Shown here: one piece after another, positions 1 to 6,078 of the stretch
Layout: each line of letters starts with the position of its first letter
Numbering within the stretch: the first letter of the stretch is position 1
DNA from: JBEIUO01 sp964549785
Lineage (GTDB): Bacteria > Planctomycetota > Phycisphaerae > Phycisphaerales > UBA1924
Reading direction: 5' to 3'
DNA: 6,104 nucleotides
Assembly (NCBI GenBank): GCA_964549785.1
Contig: CAZJXA010000207.1
Location: 1-6,104 of the forward strand
Notes under the pieces: model-generated
Seen by the model: only the letters and a program-made list of their open reading frames with translations
Told to the model about the DNA's origin: nothing
Database searches by the model: none
Translations under genes and position numbers: made by a program

Positions 1-963
1 ACCCGGAGTCGTCCGGGCGGGGCGGGCGGTTGCGGGGTCGATGTCGGTGGGGTTAGGGTTGGCGGGGTTGGCACCGGTGGGATCGGTTGTCGCCGGCGCG
101 GGCGGAGGAACCCGAGCGGACAGTGGTCGGGCGTTCAGCCGGTCCACGAGCTGGGAATAGGACGTCTTGAACGAGTTGTCGATGCGCTCGGTGGCGACGG
201 AGGGCGGGGAGCCCGCGGCGGCGGAGGGGCTCAGCGGATTAGAGACTTTGGGTAGGGACGCCTCTTGAGGCAACATGTACGTGCGAAGGCCGATCAGGTT
301 GCTGCCGGCGGTTTGCTCGGTGCCGATGGGGGTGCGGCGCATGTTGACGATTTGCGGGGTGAGCCCGCGGGCCGAGGTGTAGGCGGAGGTGGACCGGATC
401 GTGCCCATGTTGACCGAGGCGTTGCCGATCGCGGATTCGCGGAGGTCGGTGCCGGTGGCGGCATCGGTGGAGAGGGAACCGTCGGTGCGGCGCATGATGC
501 GGTTGTTGCCGGTGGTGTAGGAGTATTGAAACTGCACCGACTCGGTCCCCCGAAGGCCGCGACCGAACATGCCGGAAGAGACCGAATCGCGGCGGAACTC
601 AAAGGTGTCGTCGGAGGCGAGTGTGCTGCGGAAGTCGTCGGCGGCGGTGTAGCCGGCGTCGCCGCGGAAACTCTTGCCGCCGCCGACGTTTCCGGTGACG
701 ATGGCGTTGCGGTATTCGAGTTCGCGGGCGAAGGAGTTGTCGCGGTAGTTACCGGTGCCGCCGACACGGAGGTCGCGCTCGAGGCCGCGGCCGCCGGAAC
801 GGTCGGCGGTGTCGCGGTAGACGTTGCGCTGGAGGTTGCGATCGAGAGCGCGCCCGGATTCAGCCGCGGACTGGGCGTCGGCCTTGGAGCCCAAGGCGAG
901 CAACCCGACAACAGTAAGTATCGGACCAGCAGTTGTTTGGAAGATCGTTGTCGGCCTAGTCAT
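1..963 (-). CDS. Secreted hypothetical protein, 3' end cut by the window edge
   Basis: An open frame of 321 codons with no stop runs from an ATG at 963-961 to the window edge. The start is supported by GGAG (plus-strand 971-974) seven bases upstream. Residues 1-30 look like a signal peptide: a short start with Arg3, a hydrophobic stretch (about 12-25) and an AxA site (Ala28-Asp-Ala30) before Gln31, so export is likely. The mature part is rich in Arg, Asn, Tyr, Gly and Ser, with phrases such as QRNVYRD (45-51), NYRDNSF (72-78), LEYRNA (82-87), GGGKSFRGD (94-102) and STSAYTSARGLTPQIVNMRR (191-210). From about residue 283 it becomes Pro/Ala/Thr/Asn-rich, like a disordered linker or tail. Codons end mostly in C, as expected for a real gene on this strand. 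I recognise no enzyme family and see no membrane segment after the signal peptide. The gene lies 154 bp downstream of the DinB-like gene in the same direction. Its reality is fairly sure; its function is unknown. Confidence 0.8.
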   Translation of the reverse strand, partial: MTRPTTIFQTTAGPILTVVGLLALGSKADAQSAAESGRALDRNLQRNVYRDTADRSGGRGLERDLRVGGTGNYRDNSFARELEYRNAIVTGNVGGGKSFRGDAGYTAADDFRSTLASDDTFEFRRDSVSSGMFGRGLRGTESVQFQYSYTTGNNRIMRRTDGSLSTDAATGTDLRESAIGNASVNMGTIRSTSAYTSARGLTPQIVNMRRTPIGTEQTAGSNLIGLRTYMLPQEASLPKVSNPLSPSAAAGSPPSVATERIDNSFKTSYSQLVDRLNARPLSARVPPPAPATTDPTGANPANPNPTDIDPATARPARTTPG

Positions 964-1091
964 GGGGTGGCTCCGCGAGTGGTCGGGGAAGGATAGGGGT
1001 CGCTCCGCCGTGGGCGATCCGTCATTGGTATCGGCTGTGAAGGGATTGGGTTCGCCGGGACGGAACGGTTGGCCGGGAAATCATCGAAGGA

Positions 1092-1114
1092 CCTGTTCCG
1101 CCCTCTGAACAAGG
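1092..1114 (-). terminator. Weak hairpin just after the DinB-like gene
   Basis: On the minus strand, four bases past the TGA stop, the sequence CCTTGTTC, an 8-base loop and GAACAGG can fold into a stem of seven pairs with one bulged T. No clean T-run follows (the next bases are TCCTTCGATGATTT), so it does not look like a strong intrinsic terminator. It could mark the 3' end of the DinB-like transcript or be chance. The rest of the 154-bp gap (964-1117) shows no convincing promoter to my eye. Confidence 0.25.
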
Positions 1115-1117
1115 GGA

Positions 1118-1642
1118 TCAGACTTGCGCGGTTGGAAGCGGCGAAACCGTTGACGCCTTGACCCAGGGGACTTCGACGCCCACCCGGCGCAGGCTGGCCG
1201 AGAGTTGGCCGACGTGGTGCTGGACGTGTCGGGTGTTGTAGGTGTGGAGTTCGGCGCGGTTGAACGGGAGCCAAGGGAAGCCGGACGGGCGGGTGAGGGT
1301 TTCGGCGGTCTCGGCCCGGACGCGGGCGGGAGCTTCGAGTTGGACGAAGGCGGCGTAGCGGAGCAATTCCTGTGGTGTGAAGCGGCGGCTCGGAGACTCT
1401 TGCGAGAGTTCCTCGCGGCCCGCAGGGTGGAACCCGCCGGGTGACGTGTCGGGCTTCCAGAGATCGTTTCCGAGCGATGAATAACAGTCTCCGAAGCAGA
1501 GCGCGTGGTAGGAAACCTGCCAGAACGGATACTTGGCGATGGGCGTGTCCCAGTGCACCTCGGGGCACTTTTCGATGCAGGCGTGGAGCATCGCGAGCGA
1601 AGCCGCGAGTTGCGAAGCGAAGAGGGCAGGGAAGTCGAGCAT
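1118..1642 (-). CDS. DinB/YfiT-like putative metalloenzyme
   Basis: A 174-residue protein, the usual size for the DinB/YfiT four-helix-bundle superfamily. This superfamily includes thiol-S-transferases (bacillithiol- and mycothiol-dependent) and many uncharacterised proteins. It is not the DinB Y-family polymerase. The metal-ligand pattern is present: His46 in the helix WQVSYHALCF, and His139-x3-His143 in NTRHVQHHVGQL, where HHxGQL is the superfamily hallmark. Other phrases typical of a cytosolic DinB subgroup are YPFWQVSYH (38-46), SRRFTPQELL (85-94) and GFPWLPFNRAELH (121-133). No signal peptide is seen. The start is ATG 1642-1640, with GGAG (plus-strand 1650-1653) seven bases upstream; the frame stays open further upstream only because it runs antisense to recR. 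Unusual are two CxxxC pairs, Cys22/Cys26 and Cys49/Cys53, the latter flanking the His46 helix. It is divergent from recR and 154 bp upstream of the secreted-protein gene. Family assignment is good; substrate unknown. Confidence 0.82.
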   Translation of the reverse strand: MLDFPALFASQLAASLAMLHACIEKCPEVHWDTPIAKYPFWQVSYHALCFGDCYSSLGNDLWKPDTSPGGFHPAGREELSQESPSRRFTPQELLRYAAFVQLEAPARVRAETAETLTRPSGFPWLPFNRAELHTYNTRHVQHHVGQLSASLRRVGVEVPWVKASTVSPLPTAQV

Positions 1643-1727
1643 GGTTTGACTCCGTGATGAGGCTTGGTTGACCGTGGCGCGGGGGTGGCGACGAATCGTT
1701 CGGATGCGGGATGGGGAGATTGATAGG
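1643..1727. promoter_or_regulatory. Divergent intergenic region between DinB-like gene and recR
   Basis: These 85 bp separate two genes that point away from each other, so promoters for both must lie here or just inside the genes. TTGACT (1646-1651) and TTGACC (1668-1673) resemble plus-strand -35 elements, but neither has a good -10 at 16-18 bp. On the minus strand I see no convincing -35/-10 pair. I found no clear palindromic operator. Confidence 0.4.
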
Positions 1728-1729
1728 AT
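1724..1729 (+). promoter_or_regulatory. Possible -10 element of recR (TAGGAT)
   Basis: TAGGAT matches the TANNNT core of a -10 box and ends seven bases before the ATG at 1737. That is the spacing seen for leaderless transcripts in other bacteria. If it is real, translation would start at 1737 rather than 1728, because 1728 falls inside this element. No matching -35 is visible (TTCGGA at 1699-1704 is weak, with a 19-bp spacer). A single six-base match in an unselected region is weak evidence. Confidence 0.2.
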
Positions 1730-2456
1730 GCGCACCATGGCATCGATGGACCGATCCAAGCGCGAGGGTGACGGGCGGGCTTCGGGCGGCCCGGAGCAAC
1801 CGCCGACTGGCGGGCGCGGTTCCGCGCGGGCCGCCTCGGGGTATCCGCGGGCGGTCGACCGATTGATCGAAGAGTTGGTGCGGCTGCCGGGGATCGGGCG
1901 GCGGAGCGCGGAGCGGCTGGCGTTCCACATTCTTAAGGGTGACGAGGCGGCGGGCCTGGCCCTGGCCTCGGCGATTGTTGATGTCAAGAAGACGGTCGGG
2001 CACTGCCCGGTGTGCTGGAACCTTTCGGGCGGGGGACGGTGCGAGATCTGCACCGATTCGAGGCGGGACCACGCAACGGTGCTGGTGGTTGAGGAGCCCC
2101 GCGACTTGATCGCGCTGGAGCAGTCGGCGATGTTCAAGGGCGGGTATCACGTCTTGATGGGGCGGCTGAGCCCCTTGGACGGGATCGGGCCCGAGGAGCT
2201 GACCATCGACGGGCTTGCGTTGCGGGTGCAGGATGCGGGAGCGAACGCCCTGGGGGTGGCGGTTCGGGAAGTTATACTGGGTTTGAACCCGACGCTTGAG
2301 GGCGACGGGACGTCGCTTTACCTGGCGGAGATATTGCGGGGCGAAGGCGTGAAGGTGACGCGGCTGGCCCGCGGGCTTCCCACCGGCTCGTCGCTTGAGT
2401 TTGTGAACAAGGCGGTGCTCGCGGACGCCATCGTGTGTCGGCAGGAGGTGCGGTGA
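1728..2456 (+). CDS. recR: Recombination mediator protein RecR
   Basis: RecR works with RecO and RecF to load RecA on SSB-coated single-stranded gaps, in the cytoplasm at damaged or stalled forks. All family parts are present, numbered from ATG 1728: helix-hairpin-helix LPGIGRRSAERLA (53-65); a four-Cys zinc finger with Cys93, Cys96, Cys105 and Cys108 (HCPVC...CEIC); a Toprim domain starting VLVVEEPRDLIALE (Glu122, Glu123, Asp126) and continuing through YHVLMGRLSPLDGIGPEEL; and the C-terminal GLNPTLEGDGTSLYLA (185-200) with VTRLARGLPTG. The product is 242 residues against about 200 in typical RecR. The excess is a polar Gly/Ser/Arg/Pro N-terminal extension of about 38 residues before GYPRAVDRL. 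ATG 1728 is chosen because GGGGAG (1713-1718) lies nine bases upstream. ATG 1737 (AGGA at 1725-1728) and ATG 1746 are alternatives; none removes the extension. The stop overlaps the rpoN start. Identification is essentially certain, the start less so. Confidence 0.96.
   Translation: MRTMASMDRSKREGDGRASGGPEQPPTGGRGSARAASGYPRAVDRLIEELVRLPGIGRRSAERLAFHILKGDEAAGLALASAIVDVKKTVGHCPVCWNLSGGGRCEICTDSRRDHATVLVVEEPRDLIALEQSAMFKGGYHVLMGRLSPLDGIGPEELTIDGLALRVQDAGANALGVAVREVILGLNPTLEGDGTSLYLAEILRGEGVKVTRLARGLPTGSSLEFVNKAVLADAIVCRQEVR
2443..2449 (+). promoter_or_regulatory. Ribosome binding site of rpoN inside recR
   Basis: AGGAGGT, a near-perfect anti-16S match, sits in the last codons of recR, three bases before GTG 2453. 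The spacing is shorter than the usual 5-9 bases. The start GTG (2453-2455) overlaps the recR stop TGA (2454-2456) as GTGA, an arrangement typical of translational coupling, where terminating ribosomes re-initiate. The next in-frame ATG (2477) is 27 bases from this site, which argues for GTG 2453. An upstream in-frame GTG at 2435 precedes the site and would add six residues. Confidence 0.7.
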
Positions 2457-4042
2457 GGTTCGACACGTTCCAGCATATGAAACTCGGCCAGTCGATGAAA
2501 CTGGCTCCGCGGATGATCCAGTCGATGGAAATTCTGCAGATGCCCCTGGCCGAGTTGGAGGAACGGATCGAGCAGGAACTGGAGAATAACCCGACACTCG
2601 AGATCCTGGAGCCGGGGCAGGACATGCCGCCGGTGGAGGGGGCGGGCGAGATCGTGAGCGACGACCCGATGGACCGTGACCGTCCGATGGAGATCGATGA
2701 GACCTCCGGCACGGAAGACTTCGAGCGGCTCGATTCTTACGAGCACGCCAACCCCGAGGCGAGCGAGAACGAGTTTGAGAGCGTGGAACGCGCGGTCGCG
2801 GAACGGTCGTACGACGATCTTTCGGAGTATGCGCGGCGGGAGAGCGGGGGCGACCGCGACGCCAAGATGGACGCGATGGCGGCCGCCCCGGCGCGGCATG
2901 AATCGCTGGCGGAGCAATTGCGGGATCAATGGTCGATCTGCGATGTCGACCGCTTGCTGAAGCCGCCCGGCGAGATGATTATCGCGTTTCTGGACGACGA
3001 CGGGTATCTGCGCACCCCGCTGGAGACGATCTTGGATCGGTCGCCCCGGAACGAAGGCGGGCCGGTGGTGACGGTGGAACTCTTGCAGCGGGCGTTGGAG
3101 GCGGTTCAGTTGTTCCTGGAGCCGGCGGGAGTGGCGGCCCGGACGCCCGCGGAGTGTCTGCGGCTGCAACTGGATGCGCTGGAAGCGGAGTTGGAGGAGC
3201 AGCACGACGACGCGTGGCCGGCCGAGACGTTTGCGCACGCACGGACGCTCGTGAACGGGCACCTTGATGATCTGATGCAGAACCGGTTGCCGAAGGTGGG
3301 AGAGAAGACGGGGCTGTCGATTGTGGAGATTCGGTCGGCGTTGTCCTTGCTCCGGCGGTTGAGCCTCGCCCCGGCGCGGCGGCTGGTCGAGGACGCTTCG
3401 CGGCCGATTATCCCGGACGCCGTGGTGGAATACGACCCGGACGGCGACCGCTACATCGCGTACCTGAACGATTCGCGACTGCCCAACCTGCGGATCAATC
3501 AGGAGTATGCGAAACTCACGAAGGACCGGGGGGTGTTGAAGAAGGACAAGGAATTTTTCCGAACCAACATCTCGAACGCGCAGTGGCTGATGGAGGCGGT
3601 GCAGCAGCGCCGGAACACGCTCTTGCGGGTGGTGAATTCGGTGGTGGCCGCGCAGCGCGACTACTTCGACTTTGGTCCGCAGGCGCTCAAGCCGCTTCCG
3701 ATGACCGGGGTGGCGGAACAATTGGGGATTCACGTGGCGACCGTGAGCCGGGCGGTGGCGGACAAGCACCTGGCAACGCCCCGGGGGATCGTGGCGCTGC
3801 GGAAGTTTTTCTCGGGCGGGCTGCAGACCACCGGCGAGGGCGGCGGCGAGGACATGGCGTGGGACGCCATCAAAGCGGCGCTGCGGGACGTGGTCGATGC
3901 GGAAGACAAGACCAAGCCGCTGAGCGACGAGGCGTTGGTGGAGGAGCTCAAGAAGAAGGGGATCGACATCGCGCGGCGGACGGTGGCCAAGTATCGGGAT
4001 CAGTTGAGCATCCCCGCCGCTCGGCTGCGGAAGCGGCATTAG
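2453..4042 (+). CDS. rpoN: RNA polymerase sigma-54 factor RpoN
   Basis: Sigma-54 directs RNA polymerase to -24/-12 promoters, which open only when an AAA+ enhancer-binding activator hydrolyses ATP. The 529-residue product has the full domain order. Region I (about 9-50, MKLAPRMIQSMEILQMPLAE then ELENNP) is the activator-responsive segment. Region II (about 50-145) is strongly acidic and low-complexity. The core-binding domain includes LEPAGVAARTPAECLRLQL (222-240). The helix-turn-helix is MTGVAEQLGIHVATVSRAV (417-435), followed by TPRG (442-445) and FFSGG. The RpoN box ARRTVAKYR (507-515), which reads the -24 element, closes the protein. The GTG start is chosen from the recR overlap and because MRFDTFQHMKLGQ resembles sigma-54 N-termini. 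The helix-turn-helix core is HVATVSR where most sigma-54 proteins have HESTVSR. The gene is coupled to recR rather than to the hpf/ptsN neighbours common in proteobacteria. No activator gene is in the window. The protein looks intact. Confidence 0.96.
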   Translation: MRFDTFQHMKLGQSMKLAPRMIQSMEILQMPLAELEERIEQELENNPTLEILEPGQDMPPVEGAGEIVSDDPMDRDRPMEIDETSGTEDFERLDSYEHANPEASENEFESVERAVAERSYDDLSEYARRESGGDRDAKMDAMAAAPARHESLAEQLRDQWSICDVDRLLKPPGEMIIAFLDDDGYLRTPLETILDRSPRNEGGPVVTVELLQRALEAVQLFLEPAGVAARTPAECLRLQLDALEAELEEQHDDAWPAETFAHARTLVNGHLDDLMQNRLPKVGEKTGLSIVEIRSALSLLRRLSLAPARRLVEDASRPIIPDAVVEYDPDGDRYIAYLNDSRLPNLRINQEYAKLTKDRGVLKKDKEFFRTNISNAQWLMEAVQQRRNTLLRVVNSVVAAQRDYFDFGPQALKPLPMTGVAEQLGIHVATVSRAVADKHLATPRGIVALRKFFSGGLQTTGEGGGEDMAWDAIKAALRDVVDAEDKTKPLSDEALVEELKKKGIDIARRTVAKYRDQLSIPAARLRKRH

Positions 4043-4053
4043 GCGGTTCCTGG

Positions 4054-4077
4054 CCTCGTGACCTCGTGACCTCGTGA
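4054..4077 (+). repeat. Three tandem copies of octamer CCTCGTGA
   Basis: Perfect 8-bp units lie at 4054-4061, 4062-4069 and 4070-4077; the match then breaks after one more base. The array fills much of the 65-bp gap between rpoN and recQ. The unit is not palindromic and the array cannot form a hairpin with itself. It may be a slippage-prone simple repeat, a binding site in phased copies, or a dispersed repeat of this genome. Its 8-bp period is not a helical turn, so three sites would lie on different faces of the DNA. Confidence 0.9.
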
Positions 4078-4094
4078 CTTCTTGTTCCTCTCCA

Positions 4095-4100
4095 TACCCT
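4095..4100 (+). promoter_or_regulatory. Possible -10 element of recQ (TACCCT)
   Basis: TACCCT fits only the loose TANNNT pattern and ends seven bases before ATG 4108, the same spacing as the TAGGAT element before recR ATG 1737. At a 17-bp spacer the -35 position would be TCGTGA (4072-4077), the end of the third octamer copy, which shares three of six bases with TTGACA. recQ has no visible Shine-Dalgarno sequence, which is compatible with a leaderless start. The evidence is weak; recQ may simply be read from the recR-rpoN transcript. Confidence 0.18.
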
Positions 4101-4107
4101 TGGGCTG

Positions 4108-6078
4108 ATGCAGCCGTTGCCGAGCACTTCGAAGGTCTATGGACGCCGCCAGGTGCTGGCGGCCTTGAAGCAGTATTGGGGGTATGACGATCTTCGTGAA
4201 GGCCAGGCGGAGGCGGTTCGGTGCGGGTTGTACGGACGCGATTCGCTGCTGGTGATGCCCACCGGCGGGGGGAAGAGCCTGTGCTTTCAGTTGCCTGCGG
4301 TCATTCGGGACGGGCTCACGGTGGTGGTGAGCCCGTTGCTGGCGCTTATGAAAGATCAGGTGGATGGCCTCTGCCTGAACGGCTTCCCGGCGGCGACGCT
4401 GAACAGCCATCTGCCGCTCGCGGAGCAGCGCGAGACCGAGTCGCGTGTTCGGAGCGGCGAGGTGCGGTTGCTCTATGTCTCGGCGAAGCGGATCTTCACG
4501 TCGGCCTTCGAGCGGCTCGCCCGCGATGCCGGGGTCCACGCGTTTGTGATCGATGAGGCCCACTGCATCAGCCAGTGGGGTCACGACTTTGTACCGGAGT
4601 ACCGGCAACTCTCGACGCTCCGCGGTATTTTTCCGGGAACGAGCGTTCATGCCTTCACAGCGACCGCGACGCCGAGGGTGCAGAAGGACATCTGTGACCA
4701 ACTGAACCTGCACGACCCCGAGGTGATGGTCGGGAACTTTGACCGACCGAACCTGATGTACGAGGTGCGGACCAACGAGGGCGACCGCAAGGAGGCCCTC
4801 GCCGAGATCTTGCGACCGTACCGCGAGAGCAAGAACAGCATCCCGGCGGACGGCGCGGCGATTGTCTACTGCATCAAGCGCAAAGACACGGAAGGGTTCG
4901 CCGAGTTTCTCACCTCCAAGAAGATCAAGGCACGGGCGTACCACGCGGGGTTGTCGCCGGCGGCCCGCAAGTCGGTGCAGGACGACTTTGTCAACGAGCG
5001 GTTGAGCGTGGTGGTGGCGACGGTGGCCTTCGGGATGGGGATCGACCGGGGCGACGTGCGGATCGTCGTACACGCCAACATGCCCAAGACGATCGAGGCG
5101 TATCAGCAGGAAACCGGCCGCGCGGGGCGCGACGGGCTGCCGAGCCGGTGCATCATGCTGCACTCCTACGGCGACGAAAAGGTGTGGGAGTTTCTGATCG
5201 AGCGCAGCACGGAGATCATCGAAGAACCGGCGATCCGGCGGGCGGTGCGCGACGAGCAGCGCCGGTTGATGGGGCACATGGCCGACTATTGCAACGACCG
5301 GGGGCGCTGTCGGCACGTCGGCGTGGTGCGGTATTTCGGGCAGACGATCGAGCGGGTGCTGTGCGGGGCGTGCGACGTGTGCCGGCGCAAGGCCGTGGCC
5401 GGACCGCACGCAGCGCTGGGCATCGAAGTGGCTGCCGGGGTCGCGGGGGTTGGGTCGATGCAACGGGACACGCTCGTGAGCGTCCTCCGGGGCGAACCGC
5501 TCCCGTCCGTCCTCGGGAGTGACCTGCACACCACTCGGGCGTTCGGGCATTTGGCGAATCTGCCGCGGGAAACGGTGGTGGCGGGCGTCGGGGAGATGAT
5601 CGAGAAGGGCGTGCTGGCGGTCGAAGCCGAGACCGTTACGGCGGGTTCGTTGTTCGCGCCGGGTGGGCCGGTGCCAAAGACCTTCACGCTCTCCACGCTT
5701 CTGGCGTCGCCGGGCCCGGCCCCCGCGACCGTCTCGCCGCCTTCCGGAGCGGCGGCCGCCAAGTCGTGGAAAAGGCCTGCGGCGGATCCGGGCGCTGATT
5801 CGGACGGACAGGAGCCCAAGCCGATCCCGGTCGACCTTGAGTTCGCGGATTTCTTGCGGGGCGTCCGAAAGAAGATCGCGGGCGAGTTGGGGGTGCCGCC
5901 GTTCGTGATCTTCAGTGACGCCACAATGCACGAACTGATCCGCGTAAAACCCGTGACGACGGCGCAGCTGACGTCGATCAAGGGCTTCACGATGAACAAG
6001 CACGCGATGTTCGGGGCGGAACTGATCGGGCAGATGGCGCGCTTCGCCAAGGAACGCGGCACCACGACCGCCCCGTAA
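4108..6078 (+). CDS. recQ: RecQ-family ATP-dependent DNA helicase
   Basis: RecQ is a 3'-to-5' superfamily 2 helicase that unwinds forks, gaps and recombination intermediates. The 656-residue product (about 610 in E. coli) shows motif 0 (YWGYDDLREGQ), Walker A MPTGGGKS (Lys56), DEAH (149-152), motif III AFTATATP, motif IV IVYC, motif V VATVAFGMGIDRGDVR and motif VI QETGRAGRDG (334-343). The zinc module has Cys401, Cys419, Cys422 and Cys425 with the canonical spacing, plus a nearby Cys395. A short, poorly conserved RQC winged-helix region follows (about 430-525), then a Pro/Ala/Ser-rich linker (about 527-573), then an HRDC domain (about 574-650: LRGVRKKIAGELGVPP, VIFSDATMHEL). Two consensus positions differ: the aromatic-rich loop reads HDFVPEY (Val162 for the usual Arg), and YVSAKR (123-128) replaces YVSPER. 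Catalytic residues are intact, so it is probably active. ATG 4108 is the first start after an in-frame stop at 4075 (barring CTG); no Shine-Dalgarno is visible. Confidence 0.95.
   Translation: MQPLPSTSKVYGRRQVLAALKQYWGYDDLREGQAEAVRCGLYGRDSLLVMPTGGGKSLCFQLPAVIRDGLTVVVSPLLALMKDQVDGLCLNGFPAATLNSHLPLAEQRETESRVRSGEVRLLYVSAKRIFTSAFERLARDAGVHAFVIDEAHCISQWGHDFVPEYRQLSTLRGIFPGTSVHAFTATATPRVQKDICDQLNLHDPEVMVGNFDRPNLMYEVRTNEGDRKEALAEILRPYRESKNSIPADGAAIVYCIKRKDTEGFAEFLTSKKIKARAYHAGLSPAARKSVQDDFVNERLSVVVATVAFGMGIDRGDVRIVVHANMPKTIEAYQQETGRAGRDGLPSRCIMLHSYGDEKVWEFLIERSTEIIEEPAIRRAVRDEQRRLMGHMADYCNDRGRCRHVGVVRYFGQTIERVLCGACDVCRRKAVAGPHAALGIEVAAGVAGVGSMQRDTLVSVLRGEPLPSVLGSDLHTTRAFGHLANLPRETVVAGVGEMIEKGVLAVEAETVTAGSLFAPGGPVPKTFTLSTLLASPGPAPATVSPPSGAAAAKSWKRPAADPGADSDGQEPKPIPVDLEFADFLRGVRKKIAGELGVPPFVIFSDATMHELIRVKPVTTAQLTSIKGFTMNKHAMFGAELIGQMARFAKERGTTTAP

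Noticed and set aside
666..693. Walker A look-alike GNVGGGKS (residues 91-98) in the secreted protein
   Set aside because: It fits G-x4-G-K-S by letter, but the protein is predicted to be exported, lacks a Walker B or other NTPase motif, and sits in a Gly/Ser-rich region where the pattern arises easily.
294..911. 205-codon minus-strand frame rich in Pro/Ser/Thr/Ala
   Set aside because: It overlaps, in another frame of the same strand, the 1-963 gene that has a signal peptide, ribosome site and normal composition. Its low-complexity product is typical of a shifted frame.
1047..1076. CCGG...CCGG inverted arrangement in the gap between the two minus-strand genes
   Set aside because: Only four outer bases pair and the inside does not; this is expected by chance in GC-rich DNA.
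1643..2137. Upstream extension of the DinB-like frame into a 339-residue protein
   Set aside because: The extra residues run antisense through recR and resemble no domain. ATG 1642 has its own GGAG at seven bases and begins right where family similarity starts.
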